From assembly GCF_014841105.1 (NCBI RefSeq), contig NZ_JACYWE010000002.1, forward strand, positions 220,434 through 284,433: DNA of 64,000 bases, given 5' to 3'. Under the pieces are notes generated by a model that ran no database searches, was not told where the DNA came from, and saw only the letters and a list, made by a program, of their open reading frames with translations. This document shows positions 16,977 to 25,088 of the stretch, piece after piece. Position 1 is the stretch's first letter. Every line of letters starts with the position of its first letter. The position numbers and the translations under genes were made by a program. Origin of the DNA: Lolliginicoccus lacisalsi. GTDB lineage: Bacteria; Actinomycetota; Actinomycetes; Mycobacteriales; Mycobacteriaceae.

Positions 16977-17252
16977 TCAGAAGAGCCCTCCCAGGAAGCC
17001 GAAACCCTGGCCTATCACGTCGACTGTGCCCGTGATCGCGGTCTCACCGAGGTCGAAGGCCGGGCCCGCCCAGCCGTATCCATAGTAGGGATAGTAATAG
17101 TTGGGCGTGTAGACGCTGAGCAGAGGAAGCAATTCCATGCTGCCGATCGACAATGTCGACGAGAGGTCCTGAGCATTGGCCACGGACGGGGCGCCAGCAA
17201 TAACTATTGCGCTCGCAACAGCAGCGACAGCCGCTCGAGTCGGGTTCTTCAT
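16977..17252 (-). CDS. Small secreted protein (91 residues), Tyr/Gly-rich
   Basis: Function not recognised. Residues 1-27 form a signal peptide (MKNPTRAAVAAVASAIVIAG, then APSVANA). The mature part of about 64 residues has a Tyr-rich stretch (YTPNYYYPYYGYGW) and a Gly/Phe end (GFGFLGGLF). AAAGGAG lies five bases before the ATG. A CRP/GlxR-like site is centred about 48 bases upstream and a strong inverted repeat follows the gene, so it is a complete, regulated unit. It could be a cell-wall or surface protein. Confidence 0.8.
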   Translation of the reverse strand: MKNPTRAAVAAVASAIVIAGAPSVANAQDLSSTLSIGSMELLPLLSVYTPNYYYPYYGYGWAGPAFDLGETAITGTVDVIGQGFGFLGGLF

Positions 17253-17292
17253 GCCATCTCCTTTGAGCTTGCCCCACCCTGAATTAAAGGGT

Positions 17293-17308
17293 AGTGATGC
17301 ACATCACA
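17293..17308. promoter_or_regulatory. CRP/GlxR-like operator
   Basis: AGTGATGCACATCACA reads TGTGA-TGTGCA-TCACT on the gene strand, one base short of the symmetric TGTGA-N6-TCACA consensus of actinobacterial CRP proteins (GlxR in corynebacteria). It lies 41 bases upstream of the small secreted protein start. Confidence 0.65.
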
Positions 17309-17420
17309 TTTGTATGTCCTGTTTTCGCCTTACATAGGAATTGGGGGCTTACCGGATACTGTCCCCGCGTGCGCCGCTGCCTCGCCCCACCTCGATCGCG
17401 CGGCCAGGTTCGCGCGGCCA

Positions 17421-17459
17421 GTGGAAACTAATCCCCCGTGGAGCGGGAAAAGTTTCCAC
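17421..17459. repeat. Family A palindromic element, copy 3, with 17-bp tandem array
   Basis: 39-bp copy with some mismatches in the left arm (GTGGAAACTAATCCCCC) and a perfect right arm. A 17-bp unit CGAAGGACGCCGCCACC follows at 17474-17490 and 17491-17507, with a third diverged copy after it. It lies between two divergent genes, so it is not simply a terminator. Confidence 0.8.
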
Positions 17460-17545
17460 TGGAAGCGACGGGCCGAAGGACGCCGCCACCCGAAGGACGC
17501 CGCCACCCGAAGGAGCTCCGCCCACCGCCGCTGCCCCGCCTACCC

Positions 17546-17592
17546 GATCGTGAAAACCTGGCCACGCCCCGCGTGGCTGGATCTTCACGATC
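17546..17592. repeat. Family C palindromic element, copy 2
   Basis: Ends GATCGTGAA/TTCACGATC with inner GGCCACG/CGTGGCT, 47 bp long like copy 1. Together with copy 3 of family A it fills most of the 409-bp gap 17253-17661, which otherwise holds only the CRP-like site. Confidence 0.75.
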
Positions 17593-17661
17593 GCGCGCGA
17601 CACCGCCGCTACTGCGCGTGGCGAGGACCCACGCGGCCCCAGGATGCGGTTTAGTGGTGGT

Positions 17662-19332
17662 ATGGCGTCGCTGCGGTCTCCGGAAGTTGTCATTGTTGGT
17701 GCTGGGCTGGCTGGCCTGGTCGCGGCCCATGAGCTTGCGCGCGCGGGCAAGCGGGTGGTGATCGTTGACCAGGAGAACCGGGGCAACCTGGGTGGCCAGG
17801 CGTTCTGGTCGCTGGGCGGCTTGTTCCTGGTGAATTCCCCGGAGCAGCGGCGCATGGGCATCAAGGACTCGGTCGAGCTGGCGTGGCAGGACTGGCAGGG
17901 GTCGGCGGGATTCGATCGGCCGGATGAGGATTCGTGGGGCGAGCGGTGGGCGCGGGCGTACGTGGAGTTCGCAGCGACGGTGAAGCGCCAGTACCTGCAT
18001 GATCTGGGCTTGCGATTCACGCCTCTGGTGGGGTGGGCGGAGCGCGGCGGAGGACTTGCTGGCGGGCATGGCAATTCGGTGCCGCGTTTTCACCTGGCGT
18101 GGGGCACGGGCCCTGCCGTGATGGGCATCTTCGCGGATCGTGTGCTGGACGCCGAGAAGCGGGGGCTGGTGGAGCTGCGGTTCCGGCATCGGGTCGATGA
18201 GCTGATCGTCGAGGACGGCGCCGTGGTGGGGATTCGCGGCGCGGTGCTGGAACCGTCGGACGCGGAGCGCGGGGTGGCGTCGTCGCGGACGGTGGTCGAT
18301 GACTTCGAGGTGCGCGCGCCGGCGGTGATCGTCGCCGCGGGCGGGATCGGCCACAATCATGAGCTGATCCGACGCAATTGGCCGACGGAGCGACTGGGCC
18401 CGTGCCCGAAGTCGATGATCTCGGGCGTGCCGGCCCATGTGGACGGGCGCATGCTGGGCATCGCGGAGGACGCGGGCGGGCGGATCGTCAACCGGGACCG
18501 CATGTGGCACTACACCGAGGGCATCAACAATTGGGATCCGATCTGGCCGGATCATGCGATCCGCATCATCCCGGGGCCGTCGTCGATGTGGTTCGACGCG
18601 GCAGGCAATCGGCTGGCTGCTCCGAACTTCCCGGGCTTCGATACGAACGCAACGATGAAGGCGATCCTGGCCACGGGTCATGACTACTCGTGGTTCGTGC
18701 TGACGCAGACGATCATCGAGAAGGAGTTCGCGCTCTCGGGCTCGGAGCAGAACCCGGACATCACCGGCAAGGACTTGAAGCTGACGCTCGCGACACGCAT
18801 CCGCAAAGGCGCGCCGGGCCCGGTGGAGGCGTTCAAGCAGCATGGGTCGGACTTCGTGGTCGCGGACTCGCTGCCCGAGCTGGTGGCTGGGATGAATCGC
18901 ATCGCGCGCGGCCCGGAGATCGAGCTCGCCCGCCTCGAGGAGCAGATCGTGGCGCGGGACCGGGAGGTTGCCAACAAGTTCTCGAAGGACGCGCAGGTCA
19001 TGGCCATCCACAACGCGCGCCGCTACCTGGGCGACAAGCTGGCGCGCGCGGTGCCGCCGCATCGCATTCTCGATCCGGAGCATGGCCCGTTGATCGCGGT
19101 GCGGTTGAACATCCTGACTCGCAAGACGCTCGGTGGCTTGCAGACCAATCTTGATTCGCAGGTGCTGCGCGCGGATGGCACGCCCATGCCGGGCCTGTAC
19201 GCGGCGGGCGAGGTCGCCGGATTCGGCGGTGGTGGCGTCCATGGCTACAACGCGCTGGAGGGCACGTTCCTCGGTGGCTGCATCTTCTCGGGCCGCGCGG
19301 CTGGGCTCGCTCTCGGAAAAGAGCAGGCATGA
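17662..19332 (+). CDS. FAD-binding dehydrogenase (fumarate reductase/KsdD-like flavoprotein)
   Basis: A 556-residue flavoprotein. The N-terminus carries the dinucleotide fold VVIVGAGLAGLVAAHELARAGKRVVIVDQE. The C-terminus carries the GLYAAGEVAGFGGGGVHGYNALEGTFLGGCIFSGRAAG signature of the FAD_binding_2 group (COG3573 type). Members of that group include predicted dehydrogenases related to 3-ketosteroid dehydrogenases. No signal peptide or haem-binding region. The ATG at 17662 fits the family start; an in-frame ATG lies at 17644. The gene overlaps the SDR gene by four bases, so they act together, perhaps in steroid or other alicyclic oxidation. Confidence 0.88.
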   Translation: MASLRSPEVVIVGAGLAGLVAAHELARAGKRVVIVDQENRGNLGGQAFWSLGGLFLVNSPEQRRMGIKDSVELAWQDWQGSAGFDRPDEDSWGERWARAYVEFAATVKRQYLHDLGLRFTPLVGWAERGGGLAGGHGNSVPRFHLAWGTGPAVMGIFADRVLDAEKRGLVELRFRHRVDELIVEDGAVVGIRGAVLEPSDAERGVASSRTVVDDFEVRAPAVIVAAGGIGHNHELIRRNWPTERLGPCPKSMISGVPAHVDGRMLGIAEDAGGRIVNRDRMWHYTEGINNWDPIWPDHAIRIIPGPSSMWFDAAGNRLAAPNFPGFDTNATMKAILATGHDYSWFVLTQTIIEKEFALSGSEQNPDITGKDLKLTLATRIRKGAPGPVEAFKQHGSDFVVADSLPELVAGMNRIARGPEIELARLEEQIVARDREVANKFSKDAQVMAIHNARRYLGDKLARAVPPHRILDPEHGPLIAVRLNILTRKTLGGLQTNLDSQVLRADGTPMPGLYAAGEVAGFGGGGVHGYNALEGTFLGGCIFSGRAAGLALGKEQA

Positions 19333-20135
19333 GCACGACTAAGACAGCGCTTGTCACGGGCGCATCCTCGGGGATCGGCCTGGCCACGGCCGCGGCGCTG
19401 GTGCAGCGTGGCTACCGGGTGATCGGCACGAGCCGAGATCCGGCGTCGATCCCGGAACGGCTGCGGGTGCCGGGCGTGGAGTACTTGCCGCTCGATCTGG
19501 CGGACGAGGCGTCGCTCACGGCGCTCGCCGCGCAGGCTGGCGCGGTGGATGTGCTGGTCAACAATGCCGGGGAGAGCCAGTCCGGCCCGCTCGAGGAGCT
19601 TCCTCGCGAGGCCCTGGAGCGACTGTTCCAGGTCAACGTGCTGGGCGCGGTGCGGCTGACCCAGTTGTTGCTGCCGGGGATGCGCGAGCGCCGCTACGGC
19701 CGGGTGGTGATGGTCGGCTCGATGCTGGCGAGCTTCCCGCTGGCGTACCGCTCGTCGTACGTAGCGTCGAAGGCCGCGATCAAGGGGTTCGCGGAAGCGG
19801 CCCGGCTCGAGCTCGCCCCGTTCGGCGTGGGCATCACCACTGTCGAGCCTGGTTCGATCAACACCGGGATCAGTGAGCGGCGCACCAAGTACCTGCGCGA
19901 CAATTCGCCCTACCGCGAGGGCTTCGAGACGGCGATCTCCGCGCTCGACGCGAAGGAAGCGACCGGCATCACCGCCGATGAGGTGGCTGCCACTATCCTC
20001 GAGGCGATCGAGGCCGCGTCGCCCGCGCCGTTCTACGCGGTGGGCTCGAATGCACCGGTCGTGTTCGCGCTCAAGCGCCTAGCGCCGCGCGGGATGGTGG
20101 AGAAGATCGTGGCCCGGAAATTCGGGCTGGCCTGA
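19329..20135 (+). CDS. Short-chain dehydrogenase/reductase
   Basis: A 268-residue classical SDR. TGASSGIG (residues 9-16) is the cofactor site, NNAG is present, and the catalytic Ser (VGSML) and YVASK lie near residues 137-155. The order of motifs and length are standard. Its ATG lies within the stop of the flavoprotein gene. The pairing suggests an alcohol/ketone step next to a desaturation step; the substrate is unknown. Confidence 0.92.
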   Translation: MSTTKTALVTGASSGIGLATAAALVQRGYRVIGTSRDPASIPERLRVPGVEYLPLDLADEASLTALAAQAGAVDVLVNNAGESQSGPLEELPREALERLFQVNVLGAVRLTQLLLPGMRERRYGRVVMVGSMLASFPLAYRSSYVASKAAIKGFAEAARLELAPFGVGITTVEPGSINTGISERRTKYLRDNSPYREGFETAISALDAKEATGITADEVAATILEAIEAASPAPFYAVGSNAPVVFALKRLAPRGMVEKIVARKFGLA

Positions 20136-20315
20136 GCCCCTCCATCTTCCGCCCGGGACAAGGGCACGGAAACGGTTCCCCGCGGCTGCTATGAGCCTCG
20201 CCACAGTGGCAGCTCGAGGAGTCCGGTCATCACGCGAGCGAGCACGCGCCCCACTATTGTCGGATGCGTACGACTCCAATGCACGTCGTGGTCGATCGAG
20301 GGAAAGGTTGGTGCA

Positions 20316-20855
20316 GTGCCACCGAGCTGGGATGACTCGCCCTATCCGGAGCCCGAGACGTTTCTCGCACCCCTGGCCGACCCCCAGCACGATGGTCGCT
20401 CCTTGCGGCGCGCCCCTGTGATCGCCGTCAGCCTGCTCGCCGTGCTCGCTGCCGGAATAGGGGTGCTCGCGCTGTGGCAGCCCGCCCCGCCCGCCGAGGA
20501 TCCCGCGCAGCCGTCCGGGACGGAGCTCGCGGTGAGCGTGCCGATGACCCGCCCCTCATGCGGAAGCTCCGAGGCCATCGGGATCGTGGTGCTGGGCAAT
20601 GCCGTCACGCCAGGCCACTACGAGGAGGAGGTGCAGCGCCTGCTCGATCAGAATCCGGGCGCGCACTACCTGCGGACGGACCGGGCCTGTCCATCCCTGC
20701 GGCAGTCCGTGGACGGGCATCCGATTTATGCGGTCTTCCAGTTCGCGGGCACGACCAAGGAAGCGATGTGCCAGGCGGTGCGCGAGGCCGGGGATGGCGC
20801 CTACGGCCGCTGGCTGAGCACGTTTCATGATCCGAACGAGCTCGTTACCTGCTGA
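20316..20855 (+). CDS. Membrane-anchored protein of unknown function
   Basis: Not recognised. 179 residues: a cytosolic acidic/Pro-rich start (PPSWDDSPYPEPET), one membrane segment at about 33-53 (VIAVSLLAVLAAGIGVLALW), a Pro/Ala linker and an external domain from about 75. The external domain contains Cys residues (RPSCGSS, RACPSL, EAMCQAV, LVTC) that may form two disulfides. The C-terminal part resembles the extra domains seen behind membrane segments in mycolata proteins. GTG start with AAAGG upstream. It converges on the lipoprotein gene. Confidence 0.7.
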   Translation: MPPSWDDSPYPEPETFLAPLADPQHDGRSLRRAPVIAVSLLAVLAAGIGVLALWQPAPPAEDPAQPSGTELAVSVPMTRPSCGSSEAIGIVVLGNAVTPGHYEEEVQRLLDQNPGAHYLRTDRACPSLRQSVDGHPIYAVFQFAGTTKEAMCQAVREAGDGAYGRWLSTFHDPNELVTC

Positions 20856-20887
20856 TCCGGCCTGCGCGCGATAGTCCCGATAGTGGT

Positions 20888-22519
20888 CTACTGCCCGGCA
20901 GGTGCGGCATCGTCATAGAACGTGAAGCGCACTGATTGCTGCTGGCCGGCGTGAGTGATCTCGCCACCGTGCAGGCCGGAGGGCTCGGGCACCTGGTCGT
21001 CGGGAACCACGTCGAGGCTGAACCCGTAGCAGCCCTGCGGCACCTCCACGGACGCGGTGCCATCAGCACCAGTAGTGACCGTGGCGACGACGCGGGCGTT
21101 GAGGACCTTGTCGGGACCCTCGGAGTAGCAGTGGTCGAGCCTGGCCACGCCGATGGTCACGCCCGGCACGGGCCCGCCCGACGCAGTAGCCGCGGTGAAC
21201 GTGAACATGCCCGGCCTCGAGTTCTCCTCGTCCTCCTCGACCACGTCGAGCCATGCATCCGAGACAGTGAGGGTGACATTCCGCTGCTCGCCGGGCTCGT
21301 CAAGGTCGGTGAGGGCGAACGTGATGGGGCCGAGCAAGGTGCCGAAGCCGTAGCAGCCGAGCGGCAGCGTCGTGGTGGCGGTGCCGTCCTCACCCGTGAC
21401 GATGGTCTCGACCCGGCGGCCAAGGTTGTCGTCGCTAGCGGTGGTGCAGCGGTCGAACTCGGCGATGTTGACGGTGATGCCCCGCACGGGCGTACCAGCC
21501 TCGGTGGCGGTGGTGACGGTGAACGTGCCGGTGGCGGGCGGGTTGCCACAATTGCCGGGCTGCTCGCAGGGCTGGTGCAGCGTGAGCGGCACGTCAACGA
21601 ATCCGGTGGCGACGTCGAAGCTTACGGCGTTGCTGGCGAGCTCCCAATCGGTGGTACCTGCTACCCCGGTCGCGGCATAGCAGTCCGGATCGAGAGCCAG
21701 CGGGATGCGCCCGTCCTCGCGGGAGGGGGGCGTGACGTAGCCGGTACCGTCGGTTCCACATCGCAGGAGCCGCACCTGCATGCCTGCGAGTGGCTCGCCC
21801 GTTTCGGCGTGGAGGGCGCGCAGGCTGCCGAAGCGCCAGTCATCGCCGAGGCCGCGCGGGCCATCGAGGAATTGCAGCTCGCCGTTCGCTGTGGCATCCG
21901 CGTCGGGGAGCTCGGCCCAGTGCATGCCCGTCGGCGCGGGATAGGCATGCGCCGGCACGTCGTCGATGCTGTAGTGGAAGCAGCCGGGGGTGACTTCGAG
22001 CGCGGCGTATCCAGCGGCATCGGTGACGCCCTGGTAGGTGTCCACGATGGTCGAGCCGGGAGCTGACACGCACGGCTCCATCCGGGTTGCCTGCACCCCG
22101 ACCCCGGGAATGGGTCTCCCGGCGAGGGTGCGGGCGGCGATGACCAGGGTGGACGTGGGGCCGGAGATGTCTGTCACGCCTGGCTTAGCCCCATCCGGCT
22201 TTGCCCCGCCTGGCTTGGCTCGATCTGGCTTAGCCCGATCTGGCTTGGCTTCCCCGGTGCTGCCGCGGGCACCGTCGGAGTTGGCGCGGGCGGACGCTGT
22301 CGCGCGAGCGGCCGCGAAGTCCGATGTCGCGCGCGGGCTGCTGCCCTCCGGCGCGGCATCTGGCGCTGGGCTAACCTCGCTGCTCGCTGAGCCGTTGCCA
22401 GGCATGGTGCGGGTGTCGTACCGGTAGGACAGCGTATCGGTATCGTTCGCGCACGCTGTCGCGGAGAGAGCGAGGACGAGCAAGCCCGCTGCTACGGCTC
22501 GGTGCTGGCGTCGCGCCAC
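20888..22519 (-). CDS. Large lipoprotein with four Cna-B/prealbumin-like repeats
   Basis: A 543-residue exported protein. The N-terminus has a signal with lipobox ATAC (Cys23). A low-complexity linker includes RAKPDRAKPGGAKPDGAKP. Four domains follow, from about 122, 233, 335 and 435. Each has the form G-x-P-V/I-x-G-V-x-V, a Cys after an acidic segment, TGxDGTAxxxLPxGCYGF and a second Cys. This is the pattern of Cna-B/SpaA-like or carboxypeptidase-regulatory beta-sandwich repeats, here with a probable disulfide in each. Domains 3 and 4 are the most alike. It may be a cell-wall stalk or adhesin; no ligand is evident. Start GTG with GAGGAG at good distance. Confidence 0.75.
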   Translation of the reverse strand: MARRQHRAVAAGLLVLALSATACANDTDTLSYRYDTRTMPGNGSASSEVSPAPDAAPEGSSPRATSDFAAARATASARANSDGARGSTGEAKPDRAKPDRAKPGGAKPDGAKPGVTDISGPTSTLVIAARTLAGRPIPGVGVQATRMEPCVSAPGSTIVDTYQGVTDAAGYAALEVTPGCFHYSIDDVPAHAYPAPTGMHWAELPDADATANGELQFLDGPRGLGDDWRFGSLRALHAETGEPLAGMQVRLLRCGTDGTGYVTPPSREDGRIPLALDPDCYAATGVAGTTDWELASNAVSFDVATGFVDVPLTLHQPCEQPGNCGNPPATGTFTVTTATEAGTPVRGITVNIAEFDRCTTASDDNLGRRVETIVTGEDGTATTTLPLGCYGFGTLLGPITFALTDLDEPGEQRNVTLTVSDAWLDVVEEDEENSRPGMFTFTAATASGGPVPGVTIGVARLDHCYSEGPDKVLNARVVATVTTGADGTASVEVPQGCYGFSLDVVPDDQVPEPSGLHGGEITHAGQQQSVRFTFYDDAAPAGQ

Positions 22520-22882
22520 TGGAACTCCTCTGTGCTGGGGATCACGGGTATACCCGTTACATCGCCCGGGCTACAGCGGGGCGTTTCCTTGTTTGCGCTG
22601 CTCACCGGGGATCGTTACCAGCCCGTTGCCGGGTGCCCACCATCGGGAGGGCACTTTCTTCGCCCGCCCGCAGGGGGCATTCACGAAGGCGCACGGGGCG
22701 GTGCGGGCGCGGTGCGGTTTGGCGGCAAAAGCACCAGAAACGGCCAAACGCGATAGAAACTATCCTGGGATTCGGGCAGCTTCTATCGCGTTTGCATCGC
22801 GCGCACCCCAGCCAGCCATCGCGCGCACCCCAGCCAGCCACCGCGCACCCCAGCCAGCAGGCAGCCAGCGACCCGACCGCGC
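22520..22882. other. 363-bp gap with inverted repeat and 21-bp tandem array
   Basis: Upstream region of the lipoprotein gene and downstream region of the SRPBCC gene. Apart from the inverted repeat at 22746-22793 and the tandem units after it, nothing coding is supported. Confidence 0.5.
22746..22860. repeat. Perfect inverted repeat plus tandem array
   Basis: Arms AAACGCGATAGAA/TTCTATCGCGTTT (22746-22758 and 22781-22793) with a 22-base loop. Directly after comes a tandem array with a unit like CATCGCGCGCACCCCAGCCAG, about three copies to 22860. It may end transcription of the SRPBCC gene. Confidence 0.75.
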
Positions 22883-23311
22883 TCAATCCATGGCGTCGAA
22901 CTTCTCCAGCGACTTGCGCAGGTCGCCCTTGAGCGCCTTCGATACGCCGAACCCGACCGGCCCGGCGACCAGGGGCCCGGAGAACTGGACGTCGAGCTCG
23001 ACGCGCGAGCCAGCCCCGGCGGGCGCGACCTCGAGCGCGAGGACGACCTTGGTGCCGCCCACGCCATGGCCGGACAGCGCGACGCGGCGCGGCGCGTCAT
23101 ACTCCTCGACCGTCCACTCGATGCGGTTGCGCATGCCCTTCACCGAGATCACGGACGTCGCGGTGGTGCCGGTGCCGGGTTGCTCGGGGAGCTCGCCGCG
23201 CCAGCCGTCGTGCAGCAGCAGCCAGTCGCCGTACCGCGAGAGGTCGGAGGCCCGCTCCCAGGCCTCCTGCGGGGTGAAGTGCGTGTCGAGTGAGTCGTTG
23301 GTGCGAGCCAT
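22883..23311 (-). CDS. SRPBCC-family protein (polyketide cyclase/CoxG-like)
   Basis: A 142-residue START/SRPBCC fold protein. It begins LDTHFTPQEAWERASDLSRYGDWLLLHDGW and ends with the long helix VAGPVGFGVSKALKGDLRKSLEKFDAM. In this superfamily a deep pocket binds lipids or other hydrophobic ligands. The Rv0910 toxin of mycobacteria is also of this fold, and an MT0933/Rv0909-like antitoxin-family gene occurs 20 kb away, but the two are not linked. AAAGG precedes the ATG. It could belong to the same transcript as the carboxylesterase gene, 50 bases upstream. Confidence 0.8.
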   Translation of the reverse strand: MARTNDSLDTHFTPQEAWERASDLSRYGDWLLLHDGWRGELPEQPGTGTTATSVISVKGMRNRIEWTVEEYDAPRRVALSGHGVGGTKVVLALEVAPAGAGSRVELDVQFSGPLVAGPVGFGVSKALKGDLRKSLEKFDAMD

Positions 23312-23360
23312 GCGGGGCTGCCTTTCGGAGGTGGATGCGGGTGCCGTGGCACGGCACGGT

Positions 23361-24893
23361 TCACCGGTAGGTCCGGTACCCGTTCCAGGCTAGGCGGCGG
23401 GCGGCCCGCGGGTCGCGATCGACGCGATCCTGCACATCGAAGATCATCGTGCGGCGCGCGGTGGTGTCGTAGCGCGGCCAGTCCGGCCGGGGCTCGCCGT
23501 CGCGCGCGAAGGATGTCCAGTGCTGGCGCATGCGCTGGCTCACCGCTGCGAGGTCGCGGCGTCCCCCGACGGAGGTGAGGACCTTGGCGGCACGGCTGTC
23601 GAGCGTGCCGAACACGGCGGGCAGATCGGTGGCGTGGGTGGCACCCATGCGCAGCAGGCGCAGCATTCGGGGGGCGTAGTCGTAGCGGTACATGAAGGTC
23701 GGTGCCACGGCGCTGTGGCCGGAGGCAGCCTCGAGAGTGGGGTGCCAGAACATGGCGTCGCCGCCGAGCTCGATCGCGGCCGGGCGCCCCGGGTAGCCCC
23801 GGTAGGCGGCGGCGACCGCGTCCCGGCGGTCCGGATCGGTGCGGGCGAACATGCGCTCGATCGACGGAATGGTCGTAGGGATCACCTCCGGCCCTCGCGC
23901 GAACAGCGCGCCCTCCCGATCGGTGGTACCGATCAGCAGCGGCACCGTCGGCCCGCGCCCGCTGGACAGCACGTCGAGGGGTCGCTCCGGCAGGAGGTCA
24001 TCGAGCACATGGCCGAACGCCATCGCTCCTGGCGCGGTGCGCATCACGCGCTGCTTGAGCTCGTCGGCGGCCGCGACGAACTCGGCGGCGGGGATGCCCC
24101 GCAGCACCTCGGCAGCGTGGTGCTCGCACACGTCGAGGATATCGAGGAACTCGGCCGCGACGGCGCGTGCCCGCTGCGGCTCGTAGGTGGTGGCGATGGC
24201 GGGGCTCTGCGCGATGGCCCGGTGGAACAATCCCTGGGCGCGGGGAGAACAGAGAAGGGCGGTAACGGCGATGCCGCCCGCTGATTCGCCGAAGATGGTG
24301 ACGTTGCTGGGGTCTCCACCGAACGCGGCGATATTGTCCCGCACCCATTCGAGCGCGGCGATCTGGTCGCGCAGTCCGAGGTTGGTGTCGAAGGCCTGCC
24401 GGGAGGTGGCGTAGCCGGAGAAGTCGAGGAACCCGAGCGCGCCGAGCCGGTAGTTGAACGAGACGACCACGACGTTGCCGTCGCGAGCAAGGGCGCTCCC
24501 CTCGTAGAGGTCGAGAGCGGCCGAGCCGCTGGTGTTGGAACCGCCGTAGATGTAGACCATCACGGGTAGTGGCTCGCTGCGGGCACCGGCGGGCGCGGTG
24601 ACATTGATGCTGAGGCAGTCCTCGCTGGCCTCGACGTCGGCGCCCGGGTCCGCGAGCTTGCGGGAGATCTCCTGGGGAGGGATGGGCCCGAACCGCGAGG
24701 CGTCGAGGGTGCCGGTCCACGGTTGCGGGGGCTCGGGGGCTCGGAAGCGCAGCTCCCCGACCGGCGCGGCCGCGTAGGGGATGCCCCGCCACAGCGTCAC
24801 CCCGCCGACCCTGGTGCCACGCACGCGGCCACCGTCGATGCTGGTCTCGACGGCGGCCCTGGGGATGTCGAGCTGCCCGGTCACGCCTTCCAC
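23361..24893 (-). CDS. Type B carboxylesterase
   Basis: About 510 residues of the carboxylesterase/cholinesterase family. Seen are IPYAAAPVGELRF, EDCLSINV, the oxyanion YIYGGSNTSG and the nucleophile FGESAGGIAV (Ser near residue 190). A late catalytic His is probably in THATDLPAVFG. No signal peptide, so likely cytosolic, as in PnbA. The start is uncertain: GTG codons at 24893 and 24884 both fit the family, and the open frame reaches 25016. It probably hydrolyses carboxylic esters; the natural substrate is not known. Confidence 0.85.
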   Translation of the reverse strand: MEGVTGQLDIPRAAVETSIDGGRVRGTRVGGVTLWRGIPYAAAPVGELRFRAPEPPQPWTGTLDASRFGPIPPQEISRKLADPGADVEASEDCLSINVTAPAGARSEPLPVMVYIYGGSNTSGSAALDLYEGSALARDGNVVVVSFNYRLGALGFLDFSGYATSRQAFDTNLGLRDQIAALEWVRDNIAAFGGDPSNVTIFGESAGGIAVTALLCSPRAQGLFHRAIAQSPAIATTYEPQRARAVAAEFLDILDVCEHHAAEVLRGIPAAEFVAAADELKQRVMRTAPGAMAFGHVLDDLLPERPLDVLSSGRGPTVPLLIGTTDREGALFARGPEVIPTTIPSIERMFARTDPDRRDAVAAAYRGYPGRPAAIELGGDAMFWHPTLEAASGHSAVAPTFMYRYDYAPRMLRLLRMGATHATDLPAVFGTLDSRAAKVLTSVGGRRDLAAVSQRMRQHWTSFARDGEPRPDWPRYDTTARRTMIFDVQDRVDRDPRAARRLAWNGYRTYR

Positions 24894-25088
24894 TGTGGCG
24901 ATGCCGGGGGTGGGGTGTCCACGCCGGAGCAAGGTTCGAGACCAGAGCGAGATCTGGCAGTGACCCGATCGTCGCCCTGTCTTGTTATGGCTCACACCGC
25001 GGTCCCATGGGGGCATGAGTCACAGCATGCCGCAACGGGCGCCGGAGCGTGGTGCAGCTCCGGCGCCCTTCGCGGGGGTGGGCGGGAT

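Noticed and set aside
16803-17282. 159-codon frame with several Cys, opposite the small secreted gene
   Set aside because: The minus-strand gene has a signal peptide, ribosome site, operator and terminator; this frame has none.
22883-23311. SRPBCC protein as the toxin partner of the MT0933-like protein at 43040
   Set aside because: The fold is right for Rv0910-type toxins, but the genes are 20 kb apart and the family is very broad.
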